A DNA stretch of 64,000 bases from Ornithodoros turicata (GCF_037126465.1 NC_088201.1:6081001-6145000), one strand, 5' to 3'. Positions 1 through 12,895 are shown, counted from the first letter of the stretch. Program-made: numbers and translations. The notes: generated by a model from the letters alone, not told the origin.

Positions 1-31
1 ACTATGTACAGCTCATAACCGAGGTCCAGCC

Positions 32-1213
<1,182 letters not shown>

Positions 1214-1320
1214 TCACGTATGCATATGAGCCTACAATAAACATTTTGGGTCCTGGAACCCGACGAAGGGCCCTGCGAGGCCCTGCGGGTCGCAGATCGC
1301 CGCCGCAGCCATCGCGCGCT

Positions 1321-1369
1321 CCATATTTGGTCAACGAGAGTAGCCGAACTTTTCCGAGCGCGACGTCAT
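1321..1369 (-). promoter_or_regulatory. Second CArG box with Ets core and CRE-like site
   Basis: CCATATTTGG at 1321-1330 is a second perfect CArG box. A TTCCG Ets core (CGGAA on the other strand) lies at 1352-1356, and GACGTCAT, a near-consensus cAMP response element, at 1362-1369. A further TGACGT half-site is at 1113-1118. Clustered SRE and CRE sites are the known architecture of EGR immediate-early promoters. They could also serve the divergent NTPDase gene. Confidence 0.55.
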
Positions 1370-1939
1370 GTTGACGTAGCCACGCGGCGCATTTACGACG
1401 GATCCCCATGACGACGGAGGCCCCGCGCCGTGAAGTCTCCACTCGCTTACGCACCACCTGCTGCCTGCAAGCCGGACAAACGGAGAGACTGGTGTCAGCG
1501 AACCTGGGCGTTGGAAGACCTGCCCGTTTAACACACTGTCTCGACGTGTTCGACTCGGCTGTCAACAGGTCGGGGGCCGAAACCCGCGTCCATTGAGAAA
1601 CAGCTCTGACATCATACGCGCGTTTTACGTCAGAGGCGACGTACGCAGTATTGGATCGATATACTCCTCGTCCGAACTTGCAAGCGCGCTCGGGGCTTGA
1701 GCCGCGAGGCCGGGCGAAGGAAAACCGCGCGTGCGCTTCGTGATCGCAATCGCTACCGGCAGAGGTCGCGGCGCCGCCGCGATGGAGGTATACTGGAACG
1801 TGGCGAGCGACTGGGAGGCACACTACAGTGGAGGCACAACACATCAGTACACATGCGGCCGCTCGGGCAGATAGTGTGCTAGCAACACGACCCTGTGCTC
1901 ACTCTTTTTTGCAAACGCAGCACCAAGAAATATCGACGC

Positions 1940-2860
1940 ATGGAGGAGAACCACGGTGCACAGGGCGTCCGCTCGAGCGACACCCTCTACGGACGGTCTT
2001 CCCGACGCGACCTCCTCTACCGCGTGCCCTGGGGAAAGCTCGCGGTTGCCGCGGGTGTACTCACGCTCGTGGGCCTGCTGTTCACGGCGCTGGCGGGCTC
2101 CCCCCTGAGACCGCGCGCGCCTTTTCACTTTGGCCTGGTGGTTGACGCCGGGTCCAGTCACTCGGAGCTCACCCTTTACAGGTGGGCCCAACCAAAATTC
2201 CGCGGCACGGGCCGCGTCGAAGAGGAGTCGCACGTTTCTATGGAGGACGGAATCTCTTCCCTGGGACCCCGAGCTGCGGGAAGCGCGCTGGCCGCCTCCA
2301 TGGGACCCATCCTGTCTAAGGCTCCCGCCAACACGCCGGTCTACCTGGGGGCCACTGCCGGCATGCGTCTTCTCAATATTTCCAACCCCGACCGTTCCGA
2401 TGCCCTCTTCCTGAGCATCGAGTGCTCGTTGCGCAACTTCAGTCTTCGCCAGGCCTCCATACTCACCGGCCAGCAGGAAGGGCTCTTTGCCTGGCTGTCT
2501 GTCAACTATCTGCTCGATGCCTTCCTGGACGAAACTCCAGAGACATTGGGAGCCCTGGACATGGGCGGTGCCTCGACGCAGATTGCTTTTCAGGCAGACA
2601 CGCCCAATTCCATCCACCTGAAACTCTACGGCCGAGACTACGGTGTGGCGTCTCGTTCTTACCTCTGCTTCGGTGTCAACGAAGCCATGCGCAGGTTTCT
2701 GGCCCGGCTCGTGGAGCAGGGGAACTTTGCGACCACGGTGGAGAGCCCGTGCCACAATGAAGGCCTCAGCTTTAATAGGTCGGCGGATGACCTGTTTGGT
2801 AGCCCTTGCACACAAACACGGGCCACCATCCGTTGGCTTCAGAATAATGATGGAAACACG
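1940..2860 (+). CDS. ENTPD: Ecto-nucleoside triphosphate diphosphohydrolase (CD39 family), exon 1
   Basis: This first exon encodes residues 1-307 of a 503-residue cell-surface apyrase that would hydrolyse extracellular NTPs and NDPs to NMP. A membrane helix at about residues 31-47 (VAAGVLTLVGLLFTALAG) is followed by apyrase conserved regions: ACR1 VVDAGSSHSELTLY, ACR2 YLGATAGMRLL, ACR3 ILTGQQEGLFAWLSVNYLL and ACR4 LGALDMGGASTQIAFQ. The DAGSS and GGAST loops are the phosphate-binding loops of the ASKHA fold, and the Glu of QQEG matches the catalytic base. I chose ATG 1940 (MEENHG); a GTG-initiated extension to 1895 is not a plausible eukaryotic start. The exon ends ACG|GTGAGT in phase 0. I cannot say which of the plasma-membrane paralogues (ENTPD1/2/3/8) it corresponds to. 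Confidence 0.93.
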
Positions 2861-4394
2861 GTGAGTGCTTTCTATGGGATGGTTAGGGATGCTCCTAAGG
2901 GTGGCACTCTCATAAAGCCCGTAGACCGGGTGGCTTGACGGCGGAAAGAAAAAGATACATTATATTTATTGTTTATTTTGCTTTTATTATATTTATTATA
3001 TATTTTGTTTATTCATTATACCCATACTCTTTTCTACTGTTCTCTCCGATACTTCCAAGATGAAATTAAGTTACTGCCAACCAGTATCTCCATTAAGTTA
3101 AGAAGTCAACTTCATAATAACGAGAACATGTAACTGAAGAATAATTGCTTTCAATTGGAACCATCCTTTGAAGGTTGCCTCTTGAAAAGTTTGATCTTGA
3201 TCCTAGTTAAGGACTATTTTAATCAGTTTCTTTGTTAGCTCGTGGCATTTGCAGCGAAGTTTGACAACAACCGAGGTCCTACCTCAACTGAGCGTAGGAA
3301 CTTAACCTGCTTCACCGGCTCGCTTGCTTCTTAGCCATCTTTACCCGCTTCATTTGTTAGTATGCAACATTTTTTTACCACGTGCCATCTCACACTTGCA
3401 GGAAGCATAGTACAGTGTAATTCCTAGTAGTACTTGGGCATGTTTTCATTTTAATTTACGCATTTTAACCTGGCTCCTTCCTTTCTTCTCTCTGGAACAC
3501 AAACTTGGCAAAAATTTCGCCATGTGTCGTAATTGAAGAGAATCGTTGGGTTCAGTCGCCCTTGAGAGAGCCCAGGAAATGACCCCCCCCCCTCCACTTT
3601 ATTTTCCGTTCAACCTGCACTATAATGACCCGTCCTTTTGGAGGAGAAAAGTACAAACAGCACGGTGGCAGTCCCACTCAGAACGCCCCCAGATCATGTG
3701 GGGTTCGCAACACGCGTGTGACTCCTTTAACGCTGTAGGGGATGCCGTCCGACCGAGCGAAAGTTCTTCCTTCGGCCGTTAGGTCGCGTTCGTAGGGGGA
3801 AATAAAATATAAATAAATAAATAGACCAGGCAATGAACTACGGGGTGTGTCAGGCATGGTAGTCTCTGCATTCTGGAGTTTTCCGCGCACATGCGAATAC
3901 TTCGTAACATTGTAAACTAGTAGCTAAATAAAAAGAAAAGCTACTTTAGCGGAATTCTTTTTTTTTTTTTCAGCGAAAGAAACTTCGCTCGGTGGTATTT
4001 ATTGCATAAGTCGTTCCTTGCTTTCGTCTTTCTTTGTATCACATGTTACTATTACACGCTCGGCGCGCAAAAAAAAAAAAAAACACATCTGCGCGATCAA
4101 TTGACTCTGAAAAGTTGCTGGTGAAATGAAAGTAATAAATTTACAGAAATTGTGTATCCAGCATGCGCAGTTAAGTTCTCGATGGGATGGTCGGTAAACG
4201 TGTTCGCGTTGAATTAATAGGAGAGCCCGGTCATGGCAACTGGCTTTTCTGACTGTCCAAGAATGCTTCTGTCGCGGTACTTTTTTATCTTTTTTTTTTT
4301 TTCATGCACAATTATTTTCTAGACTGCTTTGTTCTTTTCTCTTAAATATGGAGACGAAGTTCGAGATACGGCCGTTCTTCACTAAACTGCTTTC

Positions 4395-4520
4395 TATCAA
4401 TGCTGGGTTCTTGGTTCGAGCCAGCACTGTCAACGCCATGCAGTTGTCTGTCTCTCTTCTCTGATCTCCATCTCTTTACGTTTTATCTTAGCCTTTGTTC
4501 CACCACCTTTGTTTGTCAGT
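4395..4520 (+). repeat. Possible SINE fragment with box-B-like motif
   Basis: GGTTCTTGGTTCGAGCC contains a GGTTCGAGCC box B followed by a pyrimidine-rich tail (TCTCTCTTCTCTGATCTCCATCTC), as in other SINE tails of the window. No box A was found, so it is weakly supported. Confidence 0.3.
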
Positions 4521-4777
4521 TCTGCGAGGCTTGTCTGCTTACACGATTATATGCCCCGCTACAGATATTAGTGACGTTTATTTGCATTCGTAAAATGCAG
4601 GGTGTTGAAACATGATAAACCAAACGCAGAAGAGACGCAGACGGTCACGTGATTGGTTCCGGTAGGTACAGTACCTTCACGTCGACGTTATACCTTCTAA
4701 AAACGATAAAAAATAAGAAAAACAATGTAGGGTACAATTTATTCGCTTTTAGATGCATTACCAAACAGCCCAATTTG

Positions 4778-5532
4778 CAGTGATCGTCACTAACTACATC
4801 TACAGTAGTTTAACTGCACTGGAAAAAATTTCACCGTAAAAAAAACGGGCAAATGCAAGGAAAGTTGCCTGGCAAACATTGGCCGTTTTTTTTTTTCCTT
4901 TTTTTTCCTTTTTTTTTACGGTGGCCCCGTATAAGTTGTGCCCGTGAAAACATACTGCATTGGCCAGTAATTCTAACAGGCATACGCCGTGTAGCATTAC
5001 TGTGCTGTGGTCGTTAAAAAAACTGCATTGGCCAGTAATTTTAACTACTAACTACTTCGCGATGGGGTAGTTTAACTAGTAGTTTACCTACTTTTCAGGG
5101 GAGTAGTTAAAACTGCTTTAACTACTGCAATGTATTTTAACTACATCTATAGCTACTTAACGTTGTCCATCAACACCAATCCCTCGTAGTGTTCTCGGAC
5201 ACCTAAATATGAATCACGAGCAATGATAAACTTTGGCTCAAGCCATTGCTACGATCGCCAAACACAAAGCTTGCGGCGGGATTCTTTTTGTGCCTACTCG
5301 ATAAACTAAGTTGCAGAATGATTTCGCAGCAAATGAGGCTTCACTAGACAAGTAAAGCTTGCGGCAAAATCGGAAGTAGTTGGCGCCTGCAGTACCCTAA
5401 CTACTGTAGATAACTACTCAAAATAGTAGTTTAACTAGTAGTTGCCACTACATTTCTGCAGGTAGTTGATAACTACTTTTTAACTACAACCAGGTAGTTT
5501 AACTACGTGTATTTAACTACTGGACATCACTG
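4778..5532. mobile_element. hAT-like MITE (TAGTTAAACTAC family), copy 1
   Basis: Termini CAGTGATCGTCACTAACTAC and ...ACTGGACATCACTG are flanked by a perfect 8-bp duplication, CCAATTTG (4770-4777 and 5533-5540). The interior is built from repeated AGTAGTTTAACTA units around a spacer. A T-rich block at about 4815-5020, absent from the other copies, looks like a secondary insertion. There is no transposase, so it is non-autonomous. Confidence 0.85.
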
Positions 5533-7678
5533 CCAATTTGTAACTTCATTTATACACCTTACACACCATTCATCCATCCACAGACAGCACTCCACTCAAG
5601 AGCTGCAGGCACAGGGGTGTTTCTCCGCCAGCGGAGAATGTAGTTCGCACACTGAGAGTGTCGCATCCCAGAAGGCGGGGATAAGCCGGTGGATATGTTT
5701 TGTTCGCTTTAAAAGCGTGCAAACGTGCTCGAGTATACACATCCGACGAGTGTTTTCGCAACAAGAACAGTCTACGAGCAACAGTTTTGAAGCAATGCGG
5801 GCGCACTATGTTGTGGATCGGAGACGTCATGCGCCTGCTTAAACCAATCACGGACGTCTTAAGATTTGTGGGCGGAGTTGACCTGCAGGAGTTAACCCGT
5901 CCCGAAGTATATACGTAGTTCCTGTCGCATCACTCAGTCTGAGCCGGAAGTGTGCTCGTACCGGAAGTCGAAGAAGAACTGAGCCAGGAATGAACCTGAA
6001 CCAAATTTGAACGTAATTTTTTTAGAAAATCCTTCCGCGCCATCGTCAAAGCTGGCAGATATTTTTTCTCCGTAGAACCTGCGTTTAAATTTTAAGTTAC
6101 ACCAAATCATGTTTCGGCTGCTTTTGCGTGTGAAGAATAAACCTGATATGTATCCTCCCTACCTGGAAAAAAAGAAAGAAAAAAAGATACTGTGTAGGCC
6201 TACATGAATATTCCATTGTATATTTAAATAAGCATTGGAGCGTCAACGCCCGCGATTTCGCAAACTATAGCTTCTGACAAAGCGGCATCGCTGCCGGAGC
6301 TCCGTCAAGCCAACCTCTCTTTTCCCCCATAAACAAACAAACAAACAAACAAGAAAAAAAAAGAAAAAAAGCCAAGCTTTCAGGAATACGTCTGGTCTTG
6401 AGACATGAAACACGCTGAGTTCATAAACAAATAGGCGAACAAATCCGATAGACGAGATGTGCCTCAAAATGTGGTCTCCGGATTATAATCGTAGTGGTTT
6501 ACAGAAAGAAAAAAAAAGAAGAAAAAAGATTACGATTAAATCGAAACTACTTTGTTATGTACCGCTATTGCAATAATTCGTCAGTAGGCATTATGTAAAT
6601 GGTGCCTCGAAGTCCGATAAACCTACTCGGGCAACTATGATCGTCTAGCAGTGTAGCCAATACGTGATGTCACTGCAAATCGTTTTCACATGATATGTCG
6701 TCCCTTTGCCGTTCGCTAAAGCAGTGCGCCTCTTCGCAAATCAGACTCGCGCTCAGCCACACCAATCTCGAATCGGTTCCAAACCTGTGTCCTCAATCAA
6801 AAGAAAGAAAGACCGTTCGAGGGTGCCTTCCTGTCCTCGCGTTCGGATGCACTCTACGTAACAACGGACGCTGTTAAATCTAATCTAAGCTATTTCAAAG
6901 CTATAGCGCAATTGGCTTATCACGTTTTAGAAACCGTTACACGAACACCTTCTGCTTTCGAACTAACGTAGTTACTCGACCGTTTGCTTCAAAAAATAGA
7001 ACCTAAAGGCTGTCGAGCCCCGTAGGTTCCAATGGGTCCGTTTTACCTCCGTGAAAAACACGGACAAAAAAAAAAGTTAGTGTGAGACCGGCCTAAAGCT
7101 CGCAAAGAATGATTGTCGTCTGCTACGATTCGTCGTTGCAGGCGGTTGCGTTCGCCGGGCAGAGAATGCGATCGCTTCGCGTGGCATATGATTGGCGGGA
7201 TTTGCATAGTGATGACGTCAGCGCGAGCAACAAGTGAGCCATGGCGAGACATATTCGTGAAGCAGACATGGAAGGTTTTTCTCTTTTCTTTTTTTTTTTT
7301 TTTATCATAGCTGGAATAGATTATTCATTCGCGTGAACGTCTACCTTTAACTTAACGCAGATTTTCGCGAAATACTAGTGCATCGTCGCCTTTGCGTACG
7401 TAAGGTACTGTAGCGTAGTGGTTCTGCGCAATGCGCGAAGCCCTCTTTTCCTGCTGTCCTCTCTCCATCTGTCCACGTCTGTGCGCCTCTCATAGCCACA
7501 GTTGCTGCGCGGCGCTAACGTGCAATTACAAAAAAAAAGAGTTCTATTGTTTGCGCGTGCGCAGAACAATAGAACTCTTTTCCTTACGTACGCAAATGCG
7601 ATGGCGTACGATGCGCTAAAACTCGCTACTATTTCTATTATTATTACTACTCTACTATTACTCTCTTATTACTACTTA

Positions 7679-7929
7679 CACTCTTAAAAATGAACTTCAC
7701 CGCGTAGCACGCTCCTAGCCAACCACCATCTCGAATGATATCGTTACCTGCCTTGATTTGTTGAAAACGGGGGGCGTACGCCTTTTTTGTGACACTTGTG
7801 CTGTTCATAATTGTCACACAAAAAAGGCGTACGCCCCCCGTTTTCAACAAATCAAGGCAGGTAACGATATTATTCGAGATGGTGGTTGGCTAGGAGCGTG
7901 CTACGCGGTGAAGTTCATTTTTAAGAGTG
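7679..7929. mobile_element. Near-perfect foldback element, CACTCTTA termini (copy 1)
   Basis: This is a 251-bp palindrome. CACTCTTAAAAATGAAC at the left is matched by its complement at the right, with arms of about 110 bp and a tiny loop. It is flanked by TA on both sides, consistent with a Tc1/mariner-type TA target. Confidence 0.8.
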
Positions 7930-7984
7930 TACTTATTACTATTATTACATACTACCGTTACCTGATCTAGTTCGCTTTTGGTAC

Positions 7985-8470
7985 CTGAAGCTAGTGTATA
8001 AAATAATAAATACCGGGGAATATCATGGCACAACAGGGTTTAATTTGTGCCCTAGAAATAACAGGAGTGTACAACGTCTTATTTTCAAACCTTTTCGAGC
8101 AAACAATGTTTATGGGAGCCGGTTGCTAGAAAGCTATGGTATCAGATTGTGGAATATGCTGCCATCCGACTTAAAATATGACAAGCATTTTGTGCGCAGC
8201 TTACGTCGCTATGCGATGAACAGCTCAACCATTCTTTCATCTTAATTATTTTGCTGTAAAATTGTAGTGTAAGTGTATGTGGATAATATTTTTAATGTCG
8301 TTGCACTGCTTCTCAGTGTCTTTCTATCTGACTGTGAATTAATGTTATTGAGGATGAGCTGTGGGAGTCAATACTAGCCTGTGCTAATGACACCCATAAT
8401 TTCATCCCTAAGCTTTGTATTTAGTCATTTTAATTCCATACTTCAATAAACAAACAAACAAACAAACTAA
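7985..8470 (+). mobile_element. 3' end of a non-LTR retrotransposon (CR1/L2-like)
   Basis: A 3'-terminal reading frame (7994-8245) ends with YGSRLLESYGIRLWNMLPSD and a short basic tail. This matches the C-terminal WN-LP motif of CR1/L2/Jockey-type ORF2 proteins. It is followed by a short 3' UTR and the simple tail AATAAACAAACAAACAAAC. It is 5'-truncated, with no RT catalytic motif present. Confidence 0.7.
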
Positions 8471-8921
8471 TTACTACTACTATACGTATTACTACTCTTA
8501 CTATTACTCGCTATTATTTTTTACTAACTCTTTCGAAGGTAGCGCTACGAGGTGCCGTTTTCGGGCGCGCAATAATTGCAACACGACGCGAGAGCGTCGT
8601 GGAAGCGCGTTGCTTGGACGAAATTGATAGTGCTATCAGCCGGGAAGTAAACATGGCTCCCAGTGTCGAGCTCGATATCGAACCCTTGTCAAAGCGACCG
8701 GGAAGCGAGTCGCTCTCTAATGATTTCCGTTCGGGGCTCCATATATTCCAATGTACCTCCCGCCACCCGTTGCTACGAGACGCCACGAAAAATGAAATCT
8801 CCTCCGTGCGCGATGGAATCCTCTAGGTTGACAGGCGTCCTTGTATCGCTTCTCCTCAAGTTTTAGGGGCGCGTTCGCTTCTAATGGAATGTCTGGCGTC
8901 CATATGGTTGTCACTTTGCTT

Positions 8922-8924
8922 TTT

Positions 8925-8960
<36 letters not shown>
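8922..8960. repeat. (TA)n microsatellite
   Basis: Uninterrupted TA dinucleotides border the left arm of the inverted-repeat/hairpin structure at 8959-9127. Confidence 0.9.
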
Positions 8961-8962
<2 letters not shown>

Positions 8963-9127
8963 CAGGAAAAATCAGAAGACGACAAAGAGCTTACAGGAAA
9001 ACACAAAGGGGAGTTTATTAACACATATAGGGATAGGGGTCGACGTTTCGGCAGTCAGCGCTGCCTTCGACGGGACTGGGGTGTTTTCCTGTAAGCTCTT
9101 TGTCGTCTTCTGATTTTTCCTGCTTAT
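8959..9127. repeat. Inverted repeat flanking a Penelope-like tail motif
   Basis: The arms 8959-9004 and about 9081-9127 (ATAAGCAGGAAAAATCAG / CTGATTTTTCCTGCTTAT) are near-perfect complements. They enclose about 75 bp with the minus-strand motif GAAGGCAG-loop-CTGCCGAAACGT (9066-9043). The hairpin stem is GGCAG/CTGCC. Confidence 0.75.
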
Positions 9128-9164
9128 TTCATTCTCGTGGTCAACCGCCCTCCTAAGCTTCTAA

Positions 9165-9165
<1 letters not shown>

Positions 9166-9211
<46 letters not shown>
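9166..9211. repeat. (TA)n microsatellite
   Basis: A second long TA dinucleotide array lies between the two hairpin-GAAACGT copies. Confidence 0.9.
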
Positions 9212-9213
<2 letters not shown>

Positions 9214-9279
9214 TGCCTCGCAGCAGTGGAATTGTACCAACTGTGACGACACTTTTGTAACCTTTTAAAAGACCTTGTA

Positions 9280-9420
9280 CATAGATTTTCGTCTCAGTCC
9301 CGAAGAAGGCGGAGCTTCCGCCGAAACGTAGACTTCCCCAGACCCTTAGTTTAAATGCCAGCTTAATAAATAACTTCCCCTACTCCCTACTTCAGTCTCT
9401 GGTGTCTTTTCTCCCCTATC
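9280..9420 (+). mobile_element. Penelope-like 3' tail fragment with hairpin-GAAACGT motif
   Basis: CGAAGAAGGCGGAGCTTCCG begins a hairpin (stem GGCGG 9308-9312 / CCGCC 9318-9322) directly followed by GAAACGT (9323-9329). The downstream layout (TTAATAAATAACTTCCCCTA) parallels the sequence on the complement of 8959-9127 (TTAATAAACTCCCC). Assignment to Penelope-like elements is from memory of their hammerhead-like tails. Confidence 0.45.
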
Positions 9421-9689
9421 TATATTCAACATCCTGGTCGTTCGAACCTAAATTTTGTAGCGTATATATATATATATGTCCGGCGAAGGATTAATTTTAC
9501 ACGTTAGAATGCCTATTCAGCCACTTCATTATGGTTTATTCGAGAGTCGTTGCGCTGGACTCGCAGCACCAGCGGATGCTATTATGTGATCGATTTTTCG
9601 CGCGATATTTATAGAAGGGCTCTGGATGTCGGCGAAGCGTAACCTTTTACGTTGCACGTGGAGTTATTTAAGTTTCAGAGTGTATGGCT

Positions 9690-9765
9690 TGTCTGTGTGT
9701 GTGTATTGTGTGTGTGTAAGGGGTGTGTGTAAGGGGGTAAGGGGTGTAAGGGGTATCACCGAAAA
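9690..9765 (+). repeat. GT-rich / TAAGGGG simple repeat
   Basis: An imperfect GTGTGTGT array grades into TAAGGGG units. Confidence 0.8.
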
Positions 9766-10014
9766 AACTTGTTCGGCTTATTAATGAGAAATTAAAAACT
9801 GCTTCGCGTTGGACGAAAGAGTCGGCCTTTTAGGACCAGATAAAACCTTTTCCCAACGGATGTTATGTGACCCCTAAAACGTAGTTGTATCCGAGCTCGT
9901 TACAACTACATGCGGATGTTCTGACGTTGACACATCATGGACGAATCAGAATATATCACATTGACAAAATACGAACAGAATTACAAGGAGAAACAGCTTT
10001 AGTAACTCGTATCA

Positions 10015-10150
10015 AGCTATCGGTGGTCTCACAGAGGAACTTGTTCACTCGTTCAATCGAAGATACCGGGTTCGAATCCATCCGAAGGCGACAGCGATTT
10101 CGTGGCAGAGCACAAGGTGCTCCGGTATATGTAGTCTTTATGTTATTTCG
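10015..10150 (+). repeat. tRNA-derived SINE fragment
   Basis: CCGGGTTCGAATCC at about 10068-10081 matches the tRNA box B (GGTTCGAATCC). The upstream GGTGGTCTCACAGAGG could be a degenerate box A. No cloverleaf can be completed, so this is a SINE head rather than a tRNA gene. Confidence 0.5.
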
Positions 10151-10616
10151 ATTTCGTCGTCGGTGTTATTTAGCGAGGCTGATTTTAAGGACATTTGTGG
10201 TTGTGGAAATGGCCCGGTATGGCATAGCTCATGTTCTTGCGAAGTCACATTATTAGATTGCTCCTGTCAAGGCTCCTCTATTTTGAGACCCCCAGCTCAT
10301 CGCAAACGCGAGGGGAGATATGGGTCTGGCGTTTCTCTAAGAGCATTTCCTATCGTTTGATAAGATTTGTGTCCGTCGCCCAGACACATCTGAACCCAGC
10401 TCACCACTCTGTTGCAGTGTAACGAACAGGAATGAGTAGGAAGTAAATCTTTGGGCTTGCTGGTATACTGCATCATACAACGGCAGAGCTCGAAAATGAG
10501 TAGGAAGCTTGTTTCTCCCACAAATTATTCTTGAACTGTGGAATTCAATTGTATCGACTAAAGGAGTATTAACGCGTCTTCCGTTATTTTAATTGTCACT
10601 GTTGGAAACTCTCTAC

Positions 10617-11112
10617 CAGTGATGGCCAGTAGTTAAACTACCTGATTGTAGTTAAAAAGTAGTTATCAACTACTTGCAAAAATGTAGTGGCAACTACTAG
10701 TTAAACTACTATTTTGAATACTTAACTACAGTAGTTAGGTTACTGCAGGCGTCAACTACTTCCGATTTTGCCGCAAGCTTTACGGCACGATTGTGCTTCC
10801 GACTTTTACCTTGTGCTACTTGTTTCATGAGGACGGAGATGCAGAGCAATTGTGCCGTGCATGTGTAGTAAATCTTCACTTTTATCACTGCTTGTGATTC
10901 ATATTTAGGTGTCCAAGAACACTATAGAATGGGATTGGTGTTGATGGACAACGCTAAGTAGTTAGAGACGTAGTTAAAATACATTGTAGTAGTTAAAGAA
11001 GTAGTTTTAACTACTTCGCCTGAAAAGTAGTTGTAACTACTGGTTAAACTACTCCACCGTGAAGTAGTTAGTAGTTATAAAGTACTGTAGAAGTAGTTAG
11101 TGGCCATCACTG
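10617..11112. mobile_element. hAT-like MITE (TAGTTAAACTAC family), copy 2
   Basis: CAGTGATGGCCAGTAG ... GGCCATCACTG is flanked by a perfect 8-bp duplication, CTCTCTAC (10609-10616 and 11113-11120). It shares with copy 3 the spacer containing GCCGCAAGCTTTACGGCACG and the dense GTAGTTAAACTAC micro-repeats, in opposite orientation. Confidence 0.9.
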
Positions 11113-11300
11113 CTCTCTACACGCCTCCATCAGTTGATACATCAATCGACACTTCTATATGACTATCTATCGGCTTCTATCTATGGCTTCTATCGGCTAT
11201 AATGTCGACAGCCAACACGAGGCATAAGACGTCTGCTGAACTTCAAGCTCAACAAAACTCTACGGCCGAGTGGATACAACATCCGCTCGTTGCTGGTATA

Positions 11301-11485
11301 CAGTCAAACTCCTTTATAGCGAACACCTTTTTAACGAAAATACCACTACAGCAAATTTTTTTGCGGTCCCGCTGGAGCCCTATAGGTCCAATAATGGACA
11401 TCCTTTTTAACGAACATGCCTTTACTGCGATTTTTTTTTTTTTTTTTTGCTGCCCCCTGAGTTTCGTTGTAAAGGAGTTTGACTG
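11301..11485. mobile_element. pogo-like MITE, CAGTCAAACTCC family (copy 1)
   Basis: TA|CAGTCAAACTCCTTTATAGC ... AAAGGAGTTTGACTG|TA, 185 bp, with a poly-T run. The same family occurs at 17882-18080 and 41059-41235. CAGT termini with TA target sites fit pogo/Tigger-type Tc1/mariner elements. Confidence 0.85.
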
Positions 11486-11670
11486 TACTTCCGAGGTCGT
11501 TCTAAATACTGTGGCTGTTCGAATCTTACCACCGTGTCTTCCCCGCATGGGTTTCACACTCAAGTCTGCCCTGGACGCATACTTAACCCCCTCGCCATCT
11601 GTCCACGTCTATGCTCATAGCCACAATTGCTACGCGGTGCTAATGCGAACATGTCAAACAGCGCGACGTT
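11486..11670 (+). repeat. tRNA-derived SINE-like repeat
   Basis: GGCTGTTCGAATCTTACC resembles a box B. The downstream CCATCTGTCCACGTCTATGC and CATAGCCACAATTGC segments recur as SINE tails at about 7465-7530 and 12790-12830 and, more diverged, at 43255-43300. It directly follows the MITE at 11301-11485. Confidence 0.45.
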
Positions 11671-12278
11671 GATAAGAAATGGTGTTAATGGAAAAAAAAA
11701 AGGAAGAAGAAGAAGAAAGACAAAATGGTGGTGAAAAGTTTGTAAGCCACGTGAACGACGGCGGTGTCATTCGCAGGTTGCGAAAGCTTTTTGGGCGAGG
11801 CTTCGTCAACGCGGATAAGAGCGTTTACCCGTTCAAAAAGACGCCTTCGGCAAAATAGACAGGAATTACGTGGCAACTCCGCGTTAATATCCTAATAAGA
11901 ATTCACGCTCTTTATCGATGGCGTCATAAACAAAAAAGTATAAGCGTCATAATTAAACTCGTGGCTCCGATGAGGAGGTAAACCTTATTCCTTTCGCCAA
12001 ATTTATGGTCGCTCTTATAGCAGTCGCCGAAGTTGGCCGACGTGTTGGCTAGAAGCAACTGTATGTGGTGTCGGAGGATGGCAGGATCGAAGCAGCCTCG
12101 TTCAAAGTTGCGGTTGGTTAGCTAGCGCGTGGATGTGCAATATGTGTGGTGTGTAATTAAAGGCCACGTACTTGTCAGACGCGGAAACCTATATGGCGCG
12201 TTGTAATTTTAATAATAATATAGGCGTTGCGATTTTCCGTGGCTGTCGACTATAGTCTGCATCGGCACAGACCGGGGC

Positions 12279-12480
12279 CCGCTTGCACGAAGCTGTTTGA
12301 GTGAAATACTCAACGAGTTTCTCGCTCAGTGCACATTGGGTGCACTAATGCTTGAGAGAAAGACTCGTTGAGTGTGAGAGAACTGATGTTCTGAGGCAGG
12401 AACAACATAGAAAGGGCAAATATATACAAGCCTCACTCGTTGAGTGTTTTACTCGAAGAGTTCCGTGCAAGCGGAGCCAG
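12279..12480. mobile_element. Foldback MITE with GCTTGCACG termini
   Basis: GCCCGCTTGCACGAAGC ... TCCGTGCAAGCGGAGC form imperfect inverted ends continuing into repeated CTCAACGAG/CTCGTTGAG units on both arms. Target duplication is not clear. Confidence 0.55.
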
Positions 12481-12895
12481 GTGCGAACGACCCTCAACGT
12501 GTCGACACCTCCGATTGCCCTGACCATGTGTATAGCATGAGGTCCTAGACCAGATCCCCCCCGTCAATCCTGGATCAGCCCCTCACAGCGCTTACCGTGG
12601 TCTTGTATCTCCCGCTAAGCATCATACGGTGCATAACCGTAAGTATTAGTGGCAACTGCTTAGTTGCCATTTCTCGGTGTGTAGGTTGTTGTTTGAAATG
12701 TACCTAGTACATTAACGAGCAAAGTGCTTACGCGTTCTTGTTCACCATGCGAAATTAACCGCCGATGTAAAGAAGACGTCTGTACATCGCTCATAGCCGC
12801 AGTTGCTTGGCGGCGCTAACACGAATTTTTTTAAAAGCGTATTTTGTATGGTCCCGACAGTTTCACAACCTTGACATGTTTAGTTCTTATTTCAG

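Noticed and set aside
1844..2815. Long antisense frame (323 aa) opposite NTPDase exon 1
   Set aside because: It is a shadow frame of a GC-rich coding exon; it has no family motif and crosses the well-supported apyrase regions.
9280..9330. Functional hammerhead ribozyme at 9.3 kb
   Set aside because: The core is CCGAAGA instead of CUGANGA and no stem I can be paired across GAAACGTAGAC, so only a relationship to the motif is claimed.
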